A DNA stretch of 64,000 bases. It comes from Opisthorchis felineus. Its lineage: Eukaryota; Platyhelminthes; Trematoda; Opisthorchiida; Opisthorchiidae. Positions within the stretch are counted from its first letter, which is position 1, and each line of letters starts with the position of its first letter. Made by a program: the position numbers and the translations under genes. A model generated the notes under the pieces. That model saw only the letters and a program-made list of their open reading frames with translations, searched no databases and was not told the origin of the DNA. Below, piece after piece: positions 38,701-53,700 of this stretch. The stretch is from NCBI GenBank assembly GCA_004794785.1, contig SJOL01009565.1, positions 469,182-533,181 on the forward strand, in the 5' to 3' direction.

Positions 38701-41700
38701 GAGACTGTGAGAATCCCACCAAGGCCAAAGAAGCGAATGAAACAGAGCAAGCAAGTCAGCGGGTATGGGTAAGATGGCTCAGTGCGCGCGAATCTACTGA
38801 CTGGAAGGTCCGTGGTTCGAACTCGACCTCTACATATTGACTCCTCCTGTATAGGCTTGGGCAACCTGATAGTATCCCAGCCCTCCTGATTCTTCACGCG
38901 ACATGGCAGCTAGGCACCGAAAGTGTTTTACAACTAAACGATTACTATGCAAGTCACGAAGGCTTTTATTGAAGCTATGAAATCACAATAAAGCACATGT
39001 TGGATCTCAATGACGGAATAGACCGGTGTATGTGGACTGCACAATTTCCGGCTCCATAACTGAGCAAAACACAAGGAAAAAAGGGAGACTTCAGAATTCT
39101 TGTGCACTACGTAGGTTTTTTTAGACGGGCGGTTGTGTACTCATGAGTAGTTTGATAAACTAACTGAATTGTGTGGAAAAGTAGGGTGTTCAGTGAATAC
39201 CGATGACAAGATAAACTGTGCTAATTCCGTGCAATTTGGTTTCAAGTAGAACATAAAGTTGATGGAAACTCGGGGACTGCGCCTACCTGATGAGCCCCAA
39301 CAAGGGCGAAACCGGTCTTGGACTGTCGAAGAATTTTCAGCAACCTTATGAGTAGTGCATTACGTATATACATGTATCGCGATATCTCGAATATCGTAGC
39401 AACTGAAACATGAGGCGGGCTGGTGCAGCTCATTCAGTTGCCTGGAAACATCAAAACGAGAGATTCAGCTGGGTTCCAGGTGAGTCTGTCGCAAAACCAA
39501 ATTTGTTTGCAAATGAGTGTATTTCGCTAACTGTGCATTATGTTGCATTACAACTACGCTTCTTCAAACTTGGACCTTTCAGTACTCTTAAGGGAATACA
39601 ATATAGCTAGAATTCCTGAAACGATATGGCAGAAATCTTAAAGGGTCTCAATTGCAATCCAAGGACGAACTAAAATCAAGTTAACAGATCCTAAAAGTTT
39701 CGGGTTTCGTGCCAGACTGCTGATTGTTATTCAGACCACTCAAATTAACATATTGTCAGTTTAGGTTGTGACTAAGGTACTCTAGGATTTTTGCCAGACC
39801 ATTCGGCGATGTCAACTTCGAGGGATTGCCACGTCATTTGCCGCCCACGTGTCGACATATTCCGAAACGGTTTTGCTCCATAATCGTGACAGGAGAGAGA
39901 TAGATCTAGGTTCCCTGACTCTCCAAGGCCTACCGCGCTAAAACCAACATTAGGACAACATCGCAGAGAGCCTGTTTCACCTACCACCGTGTCTCAGCAA
40001 GGTGATTCTGAGACATTCAAAAGCCAACTTATCCCCATGGGAGGGACAATCGAAATAAAGTAAGGTACGCTACGTATCGAAACAAATAGCAACTTTCTTG
40101 AGGTATAGTGTGACAAACGGTGGATCACGTTTATGTGTAGGAAAGTATAAATGAGAGACACTTACAGTGTCTGACTGAGATCAACGATACCTGTCATCTG
40201 GAAATCGCACTCTTCAATAAGACCACCAGGCTATCCCAAGCAGCTGAGCAACATGCAATATGTGACACGTTCGAGGCATTCTGTGAGCTTTCTACAACAA
40301 CCTACTGATTATTGCCTTTTGAACTTTATTTGCTGAAAGGAAGTTCCACTTTTACTTTCAAAAAGTTCGTTGCTTAATGAATTAAGTATGGAATCCTGAC
40401 AGTTCATAAACTGAGCGTTTCTATGCTACAGCTGACCTCAAAACCGAAAGGCGACACTGGCGAAACACAAATCAACTGCAGCAATCGCAACAAGTTTTAT
40501 TTTGGACAAACTGGGAGAAAGTTATCTGCATGAATGGATACGGTCATCTGAAGGCATGATCCCTTATCCTTGATCCCCATACTTGAGAAATAAGGAGGCC
40601 ACGAGTTCAACTTGGAAAGCGTATAAGCCTTGGGACTCGGAGACACGAGGCAGGAGGAGTGATGCTCCACACTGACAGACAAGTCGAACTGGCCCATTTC
40701 ATGCACCACTACGTTTAAAAGACCAAGGACTCAGCCGCAATATTCCAATGGGTCCGCCTATTAGGTTAACAAACCAAGAGATAAGAACTGTCTTGTACCC
40801 ACACCAGAAAATTCAAGGACACGTGTGCAAGTGCCACGTGCAAAATGAACGCAACGTAATGGACCAGCTTTATATGTAGCATACTAGCATACACGATACT
40901 CAGATGAAGTCCAGTTTTGGCAGCCAACTAGTTGAAATCCAGAGGGCCTACCTGTGGTTCGGAAGCCTTTGCATCCTTTACAGTTGAGCTAACCGGCGGG
41001 TTGGACGATTTCTCTTCACAGTAGTGTTTCAGGGTGGACATCAAACGCTTGTAGGCTGTGTCAAACTGAAAGACAGGAATTCGACTCAGTACGTGGAAAC
41101 CGAAGTATTTCACACAAACATGCGTCCTGAGAGAACAAGTGATCAAAGTCCCCAAGAATTTTCCAGCTAGTCATCCCTTAATACTGAATGACAGATCTCC
41201 TGAACCTGTGAGCTCTGCATACGATTTTTCACATACTTGCTTAACTGCCATACAACCCTGAGGGAGGAGAGACTTAGTGATGAGTGGAAAGAAAAGGGAA
41301 GCCTAGGGACTTACTGCGAGAAAACCTAATGTCCTTAAGGAGGAAGATCAAGACGAAGGTATCTACACCTTTGAACAGCATTAAAATAAGCATATCTTCC
41401 CTTCATGTAGAAGTAAAGTGCCATCAGCGGTATCGACACTGCGCCTTCACCCAACATAGGCCCAGGGCAGAATGACAAATGAACCTTAGCTAGGCAGTCT
41501 GGCTAGGAAATGACAGCATGCGCCCCACTTGGATCGGTTGCATGTCATTTCCTGCATGGTTTCTAACCATCTGCAAACAGGATCAAGTTGGCCCCAGGCA
41601 GGAACACGCGAAAATCCCACAGCAATCAAACTGACGGTAGTCGCATTAATTTCACGTTGTCATGTCATGGTCTAACCCCCGCAAACCTTGCTTCGACAAT

Positions 41701-44700
41701 CGCTTGGAACAGAAAACAACGTTTTCATCAGTAGAAGTTGGTTAAAAATAGGTAATAGATGCCCCAACCGTCTCGACCTAATAAGTTTAATCCGCTGCTC
41801 TAACGAATCTGATTCGCTACCAACAGTCAGTTCATGCACCATTTTGTTGAGTATTCACTGCAGTCAGCTAAATATCGCTATGCTATGGAGACAACGGTTA
41901 CCAAAATTTTGAAGACGCCTGGAGAATTCGGATCACAGCGGTTATTTTTCGCAACTACACTGTCAGACGTTCCTTATTGCTGTCTTGTATGCAGGGTTCC
42001 TTAACTTCAGCGAAATTCGTTTGTATCAGGAAGGTCAGTTTCCTGAAGGTAACCACAGAACGCCCGGAACCTACTGAGACCCTAAAACTCTACCAAAATC
42101 TCAATAGGGAAGCCGACAAGCATCCAGGCCAGTCAGTCATTCAATCAATTCAGCAAAAGCCGGTGAATGTTCAGGCACGCCACAGAAGCACGACCGAATG
42201 TGACCAGCGTTCAGGTACTTCATAGAAGCACGATCGATGTTGATGGGTGTTCACTAACGCCTATCAGGCAGCCTGGATCAATGTCAGAAAGTTCCCTTTA
42301 AATATCGCGGGGCCATTGTAACTTTTGCACTCGCACGCACTCGCTTGTTGCAATAAAGCTGTTGTGTTCCTTGTCGGTGAGTTTTTTTCTGGCACCAGGC
42401 ACTGGAGTGGGAACAGCAGTCAGACATAACAGTTTCTGATGTCATAAATGCTGCAAGTTGGTGAACCCTGCCCACATTTTATTATCCACGCATTGACTTC
42501 ACTTCACATAGTACAGTCACCGCTCAAACTGCTGACTAAATATGTGAACCGACCAGCAAATTCAAGTTGTTCATTCAGAAGTTCTAGGAAAGCAAATGAG
42601 GATGCAGAATATTGAAGAGAGACATGGAACTTTGAAGCTGAAAAACTCATATCGAAACATGAGATCACCTTAGATATCCGGCCCAGACGGCTGTGCACGG
42701 ACAAATAATCGTTCCTTCCGGTTTACATCATTCTCAGGTTGACACATTACATAGCGTATTCGGCCCCGTTCAAACCGTTCGTGTTATCGAAACTGTGCGC
42801 AGGCGTCCACTAGTGCGATCAAGGCATACAGGTACACCAGGACAAGAGAACTATTGTTCAAACAAGAGCCATGTTAGTGTGCATTCTACAGCAACCATCA
42901 ACAGCAACCATTCCCAGCAACCACCAACACCTGGAACCCGTATTTGATGCCAGCTGAACATGACTCAGACAAGTATAGGCGATTAGACGAAAGTTCAGAT
43001 CACATGCCATTGTAAAAAGGCATTTCACTGTTGTAGATGTTTAGTCTAGCTTATCAGATTTTTGGTTTAGCATCGACTGGTGTATTGTAAACACTGCCTG
43101 TAATATAACTGTGCTGGATTTGAGGTTACCAACAGTCACGTGGAAATCAGTGTCAAACCCCCAGGTAGTTCAGAAAAAAGATGACAGAACCACTCCAAGA
43201 ATCACATTTTCTTCTTTTTTCTCTCTCCAAACCTAACTTCCTTTGAGTAGATGTGTTCGCCACACAATGAACAGTTGTTTTCTATCAATAAAGATCAGGA
43301 TGGTCCTGTAAATCTATCGTGACCTTTATGTACTCACAGTGGGCAAAGTGAAAGATTTTTGTTTTAGATGCCGTTGCTCGCTCACACCTTCGGGTTTTTT
43401 TTACTACAACAACCCTAGAAATAGGTTGACCATTACCAAGCAAGTTAAACTTACCGCAATGTCCTCCTTGAGGGCTTGTTGAAGAATCTTCTTCCGCTCT
43501 TCAGCTCGGCTGCTAAGACACAAGAACTCATGCTTCATGCTACGAATTGTTGCCAACATTTTTGACACTTCCAACGGTTGACATAAACATCTTAACTGTG
43601 GTACTGCGGAATACATACGACCTACAGTCGTGGCGTGTGCCTGGAGATGGGAGATGGCATCCTAAAAAACAAAACATGCTGGAAAGTGGACGCAGGAAAC
43701 TGACGGGTTAAACTTTGGACACAAAAGTCTCTTTAGACATAGAGCGAAATATTTTCGATCGGTTAAACAGGAGTCACGAAATGACGTGCATCAGACTAGA
43801 GCAACTCACGTTAATTTCCATCAGCTGTTCATTGCACTGGGCCACCAACTTTGAGGGACGATACAGTTTAGCTAGAGTTGCATGTAGACCTTGAAACGCA
43901 GTCGACAACTCATGGATTTTCTCTTCATACTGAGCTACAAACTTTACGTGACAGTCCCAAGCCAGTTGCAGGAAGGACACAAAACGCTTGTATCGCTGTT
44001 GCTCATGGACAAACAGCCTCAATCCAGGAGCAGAAAGATCATCCAGTGCTTCGGGTTGGTCATTGGTGGAGTTATTCCCTAACAGAACGACCTCCAAATA
44101 AGTTACAATTTTCTTGATCGTTGGGTCAGATGAAATCGAAAGCAAAATAGATTCCCGAATGTTATCCATCATTTGTGAGGATTTCGCTTGGCTCTCCTGC
44201 TCTATTTTGGTACAAACCTCCTGAAATGGAGTACACAATTAGGGGATTTGTCATCTTCCTCTTTCAGCAAGTCGAAACAGCGAGAAAGGCTTACCCTAAA
44301 TTGACTACTTACGAAGAGCAAGACTTCAGCAGAAAGCTTACCTGGAATTCATTCAACTTTGAGCTAGCGGTCGCAGGACTCAACCCCCTAGGGTAAGTCC
44401 ATTTGAATAGGCGAAAACCGTTTCGGCGAAGCCAAGATGCACTGTTGAACATAAATGAGTCGACTTTTCGTATCTGAAGTGGAGAGAAGCAAGGTTGAGG
44501 AAAGGCCAGGGTGCATGTGGCAACTGCGGTACTGTGTAACTGCATTACTAAGTGCGCTGCTGGACTACCACCGTGAGTGACTGTGGAAGACGAGCATCAT
44601 CACCAAAAATGTGCTTTCAACTACGAAGAGTTTACAACAAACAGCGATGAGAAAACTAAAGATGAATGTCGGGCAGGTAGAAATATATGGTGTTCTCGAC

Positions 44701-47700
44701 CAAGCATCGTCTTACCGATCGCTGTTGCCTTGCACATGTTCTTTGTTGCTGCGATAAATCCGGGCAAAACATATTGATAGTAATACCGATATCTCACATG
44801 GACTTGATTCGATTCGAGGAAATCAACGGTTTAGGCAGTCAACCTATTTGTTATCCAGTTGCCCAGCTAATTCCTTGACCAGAGGAACCCCCCCCAACAC
44901 AGAAACACCCACTGAGGTTGCACGACACGGGGTGGTTCAGCGCAAATGCACAAATCCCGCAGTGATACCATTAGCTGCACTCGTTCGAACCGCGACCATC
45001 AAGATATGTCCATAACGTGGAGATTAGAACAGGGTGACCATACAGCATAGGGCGAGTCGCATATTAAGAGATATTATAATGCAGAGTTCAGCAAAAAAAG
45101 TAAATACCAACGGATGCATCATCGGGCTAACAAGAATTACATTGGGATGCGGGAAAGAATTCCAAATGGGGTGGGGTGGGTCAGAAATAGCGCTGATTGC
45201 TGCCTTCCACCTCTGAGTAAAGTGGATATCTATATACCTACTCATTTTTATAAGTAGTGAAACAGCAGAGCGCAATATATGTATACAGCATTAATTTTAG
45301 AGCTGCAAAATCTACCTGATCAAGTTAGATTGAAGCACAAAATCGTCACATGGCAATTAGAAAATGCAGTAGATGTACATAAAATATCCGCTTCGTTAAC
45401 GATGTGCACTTCCACCCTTTCCGTATAGGTTTTTCCAACGCATATTATGAACAGAACTGAAATGACTTGGAAGAGAAAATAGCTGTGGACCACGAGAATC
45501 CCTGGCCTCAGTCATCCACCGATTCTCCCCCAAAAAAGCAACCAATTGCCGCGAAAACTCCCTGATCTCAAGGGTCATCTTCACGATAGTACATGATGTT
45601 TCATTCTTTTTAACTCTCAAATTTAGGATCAATATAACTGGCAGATAATGTGACGAAATATTAAGGTAAATCCAACTGAAATTAGATTAAGTTCGCAAAA
45701 TTGGATTGTAGCATCCATGCTGCCATTTCGAAGTTTTATGGCGTTTTCACACAGTAAAAAAGACAAATTTTGGATCGTCCTGTTCTTTGGAGAAATAAGA
45801 AAATGGGATCATGAAGCCTCCCCGTAAAAAGACCCGGTTTAGGGGTCCGTCGAAGAGCAGTAAATTCTTTTAAAGAAATTAAGCAGTTAAGCCATATTCC
45901 GCTAATATGTCTGTATTTACCCGCCTGACGTCAGCCAGGCTTCATAGTACTTTTTGAGCCTATATCGGATTCGTTTTTAAACCTCACGTAGCACGATAAG
46001 GGTAAATTTTGCTATCAGTAGTCCGGTTAAACCGTGATTAGGGTCAACATTTGAGTGCATCACTACGTGGGCAAAACACGAAGGGCTTGGAAACTTACCA
46101 CATAACGAGAGGATTACTTCATAGCCTTACACTTACTTGAGCGAATTCACACTTGCTTTTGAGTAGGCTGTTTGAGCTCGTATTGAGATTTATCAGCAAA
46201 CGGTTGTAGACACGCTGCCACATTGGATTCAAGCTTGCGTCACACACGATTGGAACCTGCCCCTGCTTTTGAGCACCGGCAAATTGGTCCATCAGTGTCT
46301 GATAAGTAGTCAGTTCTGAAACATATACCTGGAAAAATAGTCCACGTCAGGTATCGAAGTACATCACTGTCATTGTAATCAGGATATAGGCGCTTACTTA
46401 TGACCATCAAGACAACTCTACAGTCATGAACGGAGTTATAAAGCAGCAAAACAGAGAAATCCTGTCAGTCTCCTACGCACATTCCGTGTATGAGATGCAA
46501 AAGTATGAAATATCGACTCAAAAAAAAAACAATTACAACACATTAAATATAATGTGGACCAGAAAAGAGGTCCGCAATGGCCACATCACAGCAGACAAGG
46601 AATCTCTCAAATGGCTTTCGTGGCTTGAATTCCAAGTGTATCTAGAAAATGTAGTAAATTTATCCACCATTGAAATAAGCAGAGACGATGAATGTTCTCG
46701 AATGGTCTCGTGGCTAGTCACACCAAACCAGGCCGGTGAACCCCCACGCACAATAGGTAGTGGTACATGCGGCTTACTCAAAGGTGCACAACCAAACTCC
46801 CTGTACCCGGTGCAAACCCAACGGAATAAGACCGGAGGATATCTGGTATCAATTGATTTCCAAATCAAGTTGGTGTTGACAAAATATTCAGCGGAATACC
46901 AGTTGAATCACTAATGATATGTGGTGTGTTCATCAGTCAAATGCCGCCTCTGTTTCCAGTTGGATTGATATTAAACAAATAAGGAGGCGTTCTTCTGGAC
47001 ACACTATTAAGGTTCTTTCGATGATATCTGTTCGGTTAGAGAGGAATTCTTTTAGCTATGCTCTAGGGAGGAACCCCTATCGATTCCTCCTTGAGATCGC
47101 CCTTTTTCGTCGTCTCGCGATGCGTAAGTAGGATAGCTGATATTTCAACTAGATCATTTGGCCAGTCCGCATAGCTTAACTGAGGAAATACTCGTTACTC
47201 TTCCAGAATTTGTTAGTCTTAGACAGTCTCAAGCAAAATCCCGAAATACATGAGAAATAAACGTTTACAGAGGAATAACAGGTTCATCAGCCCTGTGAAC
47301 GGATTCAAAAGGACATAAAAGGAAGTATATAGAATATGAAAGCAGAAATGCTGCAGAAGTCAAACGAACGAGTGGCTGCACACCATCCAGTGGTAATTCG
47401 GATCAAACTGGAATCTTCGTTTTTGTACTCCACAGAAATGTCCTCAAAGGAATTCTCGGCTATCCTAGCAAGAAATAAAGTCTTATGAGCGTAGCGTATC
47501 GAAATCAATCCTCAACCAAGAGAAAAGTCTGGAAATTCTGAGTCTTTTGAGATACCTAGGAGGGATAAGTTTGAAAATGAATGTCCATAGGGTTTGCAAA
47601 ACGCTCCACCTCAATCGGCAGAAAAATGGAATCATTTCCTGGCCTGCAATGCATTTTACCTTTTGGGCCAGCTACATGAGCTAGTTTCGGCAGTGCGTCA

Positions 47701-50700
47701 AGTTTGCTTAGCTACGATCAGCTATTGAAAACAGCTACATTACACAGAAGCTACCCACAGCAAATGTCGACCAGAGGGAATATCGCTTGCTATCCGTAAA
47801 ACTCATGAGATTTATCGTTTGGTTTGCTTCACAGTTGAAACCGCTACAGTTTCAGAATTCTTCTAAATCCAAGTATGACTACACTTCTGTCGCCCTTCCA
47901 GTTAACCCGAGACCGGAATTTGAAGTGTCCTGAATTTCACTTTCTTGATTCGTACAGAATTTCCGACAGCATTTGGTTGTCACTGTTCGCCTTGCGCCAA
48001 TCGCTAAACCCTACTAATATTTTAATTTCTCCGCCAATTACCTTGACGGCCACTCGAAAGTTTAGCCTCAGTTCAACGCAGGCTGTGTTCTCGTCGTCTT
48101 AGTGATCGACTGGCGGAATTAAATACCACACTCGGTTTTTCTGTTGAGAGGTAATCCACCAATGGTCAGTGTCTTTTTCCTTTAATCACTGGTTGTTCTC
48201 AGCTGCCTCCACAAACCAAGCCGCAACACTGATGCTATTCGCGGAGAGTTTGTGAGACTCAGATATTAAACCAAAGACGCAGGGTCCTTCAGAGTTCTAA
48301 AGCGTGTTTCAGTCTGCAACTGCTGTACGACAACAGTTCCTCAGTTTTGTTTGGGTGCTATGGCGCGATCAGTGAATAAATTCTTTTGGATAACAGGATC
48401 ATCTCGTTTCATATAAGTAAGGTCATCATGTGATAAATCCGGTATATACGAACAAAGTACGATTCATTGCCCCTCCCTGTCTAGTGAACCTTTATGTAAC
48501 AACCCCCTGTCTACTATGACAATGTTTCTGACAGTCAATTAACCATCTTCCTCTGCCTGTTACGATCGTCTCTCTGATACGACATGTTCTAGTTGGTTTT
48601 TCGAGATTGCGATGGGACAGGATATTGTGATTCGACAAGTTACCTGTCTCTTCTTAGACAGAGGACCAATTAGGTGCATCTTAGTTGGAAGTCTGACAGT
48701 ATTGTGGCAGCTGAGTTTCGCCTTAAATAAGTCAAAGTTCTGGTCACCCTATGGGGTCAGGTAAAATGGGGGATTGCAACGAATGAATGCCAACAACGCC
48801 GGAGATACAACCTGTCCAGAGAACAAAACCCACTTCTTAAAGAGGCTGACATACTAGGCTCCACAACACATATCTCCAAACACATAGCCAAAGCTTCCCA
48901 CTCATAGCGTGTTTGTAAGTGAAACCAGCTATGAGTACCACAGGCTACGTCGCGTCCGTCGTTTGACACTGCTATGAACTCGTAACATTTGTGAAGCCAA
49001 AAAACTCTCCATCATGAGACCGAAATAGTCTTCGAAACTGGTTGACGCTTTTTGGCGTCCTGCTCAGGTTGGCTTCTGCTCGAAAACAGCCTACTATTAA
49101 CTTAAAAACCAGATTATATATGTCTGACTAACCTCTAACTGTTTCCTGCGCACGATTCCGGAAAAACACCCGGTCAACGCAGAACTGTCGGTTGCGATTG
49201 TTGGAACAGAGGCGTCGAAACTTTCCTTCTCATCGTTAGGGTGGCTTTCCAATGCAGATACACCACAGTCGTTCACAGTTTGCTCTATGTCGCGCAACAC
49301 CAAGTCGGCTCGTCCGACTTCAAACAGACGAGTACAGACAGTTCTCTGAAGAACAAAATGTGCAAATTAAGACAGGCTGAAAACTTCAAACAATGGTTTC
49401 ATGTGAAATGTGCAGTTTGTTCCAGGTCAGCCGATGAATGCTTGCCAGTGCTGATCCCACACCCATCTGAAGAAACTCAATTAGGACAAAATGCCTCTTC
49501 TGGCCTTGCTGTTTTACGTTTGGCTATATTAGCTGCCAATAGTTTGATGTGTACAGTCTGCAGTGAACTCTCCTTAGGACATACACTTAGCAAGGTAAGA
49601 CGTCCGAGGTGACAGTTGCTTTCTGGATAAGGGCTAAGGAACAGTGCACCGGTCACAGAACTGAGACCTGAAAATACTCTGACCTTGTTTTTGTGGCCCA
49701 TACGTCAAGCCGCCAACATGGATTTCTCCCAGTTGTTTAAAGCTTTCATGTTTGATCTATAACGCGTGATTTTTAGACGAAATTTGACAGGACGACAGTC
49801 AAACGGGATGCCAAATTACTTAACGCCCTCATTGACTGCTTTGCGGACACGGACTCAATCGATACACTAAGCCCGTCCGTTGATTCAAGACTAGGTTCAC
49901 GTCAGTAAAGCACACGTGAAAGTGGGACATAACCTCTCGAGTTGTGTTCTACAACCATGTGTAACATGAGCTCCCTACTTCAAACCTAACTAAAACACCT
50001 TGTACGTCACAGCCCCCGAGCGATTGCCAACAGCCATTATGTAAGCTTTCGTTCAAACACTAACGAAGCTGTACGGAATCCTCGGTTACTACCAACGACT
50101 GGTGGAACTGAAAACTGGACGGACAAATTGGTTCTATGCTGGACTGTGGGATTAGGAGAAAGTGAAAACAAAAGGCTATCTACAGTAATTCTTGAGGCTT
50201 CTGAAGTGAAAAATAAAGATGTGTTGGGGGTGACTTATTCAACTACCAACAATGCTTCAAGAAGAATTTCACCCTGCGAGTGAAATCAGTCTGTGCTAAA
50301 AAAACAAGAAACACTGTACTGCGCTCTCATCCTCTTTGAGAATCAAACAGAAAGTTACCTGGTTCGAACTGCCCTAAAGATTGTAAGATGTGCACAGCAG
50401 ATTTCTAACGAGACCGAAAAAGATGTGCTGTGCTTCTCAGCTTTCTAGCACAAACTGATTTCATTTGCGGTACGCAACCTCTACTAAAATGTCAAAATGC
50501 CCCTACTACCTGTTGGGTACGAGCAATCTGCTCAAAGGGGACAGTGTTACAAATATCATGAGCTCTCCATCTGAGCAGTAATCATTCGCGGGGCCAGTCA
50601 GCATTGAATAATGTAACGCAGACTGAGTGATTGGAACATGGTGATGCTATAGGCCAGCACTGATTAGCCACTTACAGACAATTAGTATGGTGCTCAACTA

Positions 50701-53700
50701 CCAAACAAAAGGATGCGAACTTGAGTCCTGCTCAAGGTACATGCATTTCGGATTGCAGATAACGTCCAACATACAAAAACAGCAGTGCAGTGCTTCTTAG
50801 CACACACTAATCTTAACTGCAGGCTGAAAGCTCCGGAAAAACTTCAAAATCTCTCTAATACAAATTTAAAATGTTCTTCGACGGATTTTGGACAAGAGCC
50901 ATGTATTTCGACGTATGAGTAAACAAAAAAGTAAGTAAAATAAGTAAATGAGTAGGTAAGGAAGTAAGCAAGTAAGTAACTAAGTAAGTGCGTAAGGAAG
51001 TAAATAAGCAAACAAGTAGGAACCAGTAGGAAGAAGACAATTCATCCCAACCTTCTTACTTTCTAACCAGGTGAAGTTGCTCCAAGCCAAATTATTCTGG
51101 GGTGCTTCTCAGAGACTAAAAGATGGCAAAATTTGTGAACATCTTCCTTTATAGAGGCCTGTTATTCGACTGGCCAGTTATTGAGAGGTGAAACCTAGGA
51201 AAAATCTTCCCTGATCCGCTTAATATCTCACAAAACGTCCATGCTGAAAAGCTTTCTGGAAATATGTTCCATGTCAACAGGCGGATTTCGCCGTTCGCGA
51301 TATATTTAGTACCACTAGTTCTTTTCGTGCAATACAAATTGAGATCAAACTGGCATATACTCGAAAGAAAGAAAGCGCTGGTTCTCACATCATAAATGAC
51401 TCACTGTGGAATCCGCACACATTTTTACCAGATCGGTATAAACCGCATCCAACCGGTCAAGGTGTGTATACAGTGGTAAGTTAAGTGCATCACTGTTAAC
51501 CTCAATCGTCGGTGGTGTCGACTGATCTTGGTGGTGGGCATCCCAGGAGAACAAATGCCGTTCAAAATTTATTTTAGCATTAAACTGTCCCAGAGTTTGC
51601 CGCAGAAGATGAACGTCATGAATGACTTGACCGATAGCGCCTGCCTTTGATCGGATCATCAGTTTTGTAGTCTGGAACAGAAAACAGATAGATTCTTGGG
51701 TGTGTTTCAAATTATGAATGCGATGTACGAAATATTGCAAAAAAGACGTAAAATTCATCAAAAGTCTGACATATTTGAAGGACTTCCCTCTTCAAAGAAC
51801 CTTCTACTAGAAAAACGCTCCGAAAATTTTTTTATTGCGGCGCCTCTCGTGGAAACCACCCTGTGTGAACCTGGGGTTCACTTGGGTCCTCCAGTAGCGT
51901 CAAGTTAATATGTGAATGCGTGTATAAGACCAAATAATCATTCTGGAGAAAAATGGGGTGATCCTGCCGGTGTTATCTCTGGTAGCCAATCGCTGCACTG
52001 TAGTCAAAAGTTAATATGCACACATACAGTGGAACACAGCGGATAAGTCAATCCCAGTGTCGCCTGAATGACTGAAATCCACCTAACACCGTGGTTGAAT
52101 CATACAGGTTTGTATGTGCACCTGCCATCACACGAGAGATTCGAAATGCAGACTGTCCAGAAGCAAGAAATTGTCAGGGATCAGTATGCAACTTAAGCAC
52201 GAGCATAATCAGCCATCTGCCAAAGAGTAGAAATGAAGATACGATGTACAAAATCAAACTTTTATGTTTATCCCTACTGAAACATCGGGAGCATCCACTG
52301 AATGCACTGCTGGCTACGTAAGACGACCGGCCGTCATCACAGAAGAACCGCCTTTGTAAGGTTGGTATCTGATCGAGTTCCGGGCATTCGACCTGCTGAT
52401 CAACACCAGCAGATAAGTCCTGTCGGGTTAAGTAAGCTGCATGTCATTCCATCTTCTAGATCAGATATTGTCTTTCACTCGCTGCTCCAGCCCGATGGAG
52501 TGATCACTGTTATCACGTTGATAGAGTGGCGAGAAACGCAAGCGGCCACTGTCAGGTCTTCTATAAAGGGAATCGGGCCATCTTCCCTGTATGTACATTG
52601 TATGTAGTAGATGTATGTATGTATGTAGATTGTAACCCTCTCAATGATGGGTCGTACTGCAGCAAGATACCAGCCAACTGTATAAACGGTTATTCATGCA
52701 CACGTCCTATATGGACCGTCTACATGGCGTTTGGGACCGGAAAACACCCCACAACCGCCCATTCGGTACACAGAATTCTTTGCTCGACATCAGCATCATC
52801 GACAGCCGGACTAACGCCTTGAGATGGGAGGTTGGGTAGACGTTTGTTTGCATAACTCTAACTTGACGTGCTCGTTGATAGTTCGGTCGAAAGTCCTGTG
52901 CTTCGGTCGTTTTTTGCAAACCTCTGCCACGGAGCCTTTAGAGGTAGTTGCGAGGAGTTTCCTGCTATTCTGCGTCCCTGAAAGTTGCCCTATCTGTGGT
53001 TTCCGAGCGGTTATCGGTTTCTGGTTTGGTTGGCCTTCGATCCCAGGTAGTTGTATGATAACTGTCGACCCTGGTTTATTTCAAGTATTCATTGCGTGGA
53101 CCGGTCCTTCATAACCTGTCTTTTGCGATCTTTTGAAAAGTAAATACTCTGATCACATTTCCACACTTGAAGATACGAAGACCACGACTGTGACTGCATC
53201 CCTTAGGAACCTCTTGGAAAATATCCTCTTTTCACATCAGAACCCAAAGTGTATTCTATTATAGGGTCACATTTCGGTATATTAAAAAATCACTTGTAAG
53301 GCCCCATGATCACCCCTCTCTGCTTAAGTTCTATTCACTGATGGTGTACTGCTCAGCTGCGATGAGATGCCGTACACGATCACCACTATCCCTCAGGTAG
53401 TCACAGATAACTCGCGGCAATCTCCCAGTTCTAAGCACCACAGTTAAGCTAAGATACCATCTATGTTATAGTAAATGGATAATGGCGCCATGTAAATTAA
53501 GTTAAACCTCAAAGAGTAAGGAAAAATAATTTTGTGCTTCCGCTGGTAATGGTCTCCCTTCTGGGGGAGGGGACAAGGCATGCATGGTTGCAGCTGATCT
53601 ACTTCGTAAGGAACGTCGGAAGAGGGGGTCTTGGAGGATGTTACTGCCGCCGGAATCGAGCATTCACCGGACCTAAAATCCATTAAGAACAGCGGGGTTT

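Larger units (their letters stand above)
37893..40951 (-). other. Intron rich in repeats
   Basis: Contains a tRNA-derived SINE (38.77-38.91 kb), the two-module repeat (39.2-39.5 kb) and two short minus-strand open frames (39772-39987, 40497-40709). The latter look like fragments of dispersed elements rather than exons. Phase 0 on both sides. Confidence 0.55.
41066..43454 (-). other. Intron with retroelement remnants
   Basis: Carries the second LTR-like end at 42.3 kb and a short reverse-transcriptase-like frame at 42504-42704. A strong-looking acceptor (gtttttcag near 42633) has no usable frame behind it. Flanking exons agree in phase 0 without an extra exon. Confidence 0.55.
49346..51404 (-). 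other. Intron with foldback remnants and a simple repeat
   Basis: Holds a truncated foldback copy at about 50260-50475, a further diverged piece at about 50690-50810, and a tetranucleotide-like tract at 50.9-51.0 kb. A possible mini-exon after tcactgcag near 49560 (phase 0 to 1) would break agreement between the neighbours. Confidence 0.5.

Noticed and set aside
38768..38840. Possible functional tRNA gene (B box GGTTCGAA)
   Set aside because: No cloverleaf can be completed, and the sequence continues into a body shared with three other copies, so it is a SINE head.
45396..45632. 78-codon minus-strand frame between rod exons 9 and 10
   Set aside because: Available acceptors give a two-base start, which is incompatible with phase-0 neighbours; the sequence looks more like a dispersed element.
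46426..46914. 162-codon plus-strand open frame
   Set aside because: No domain, no clear splice borders, and a similar-length shadow on the other strand. Length alone is within chance for 64 kb.
49477..49600. Possible mini-exon after tcactgcag ([13 protein letters not shown])
   Set aside because: It would change phase from 0 to 1 between two exons that already agree in phase 0.
50855..51040. Leu/Thr-rich minus-strand open frame resembling a membrane protein
   Set aside because: It is the translation of the (AAGT)n tract and therefore low-complexity.
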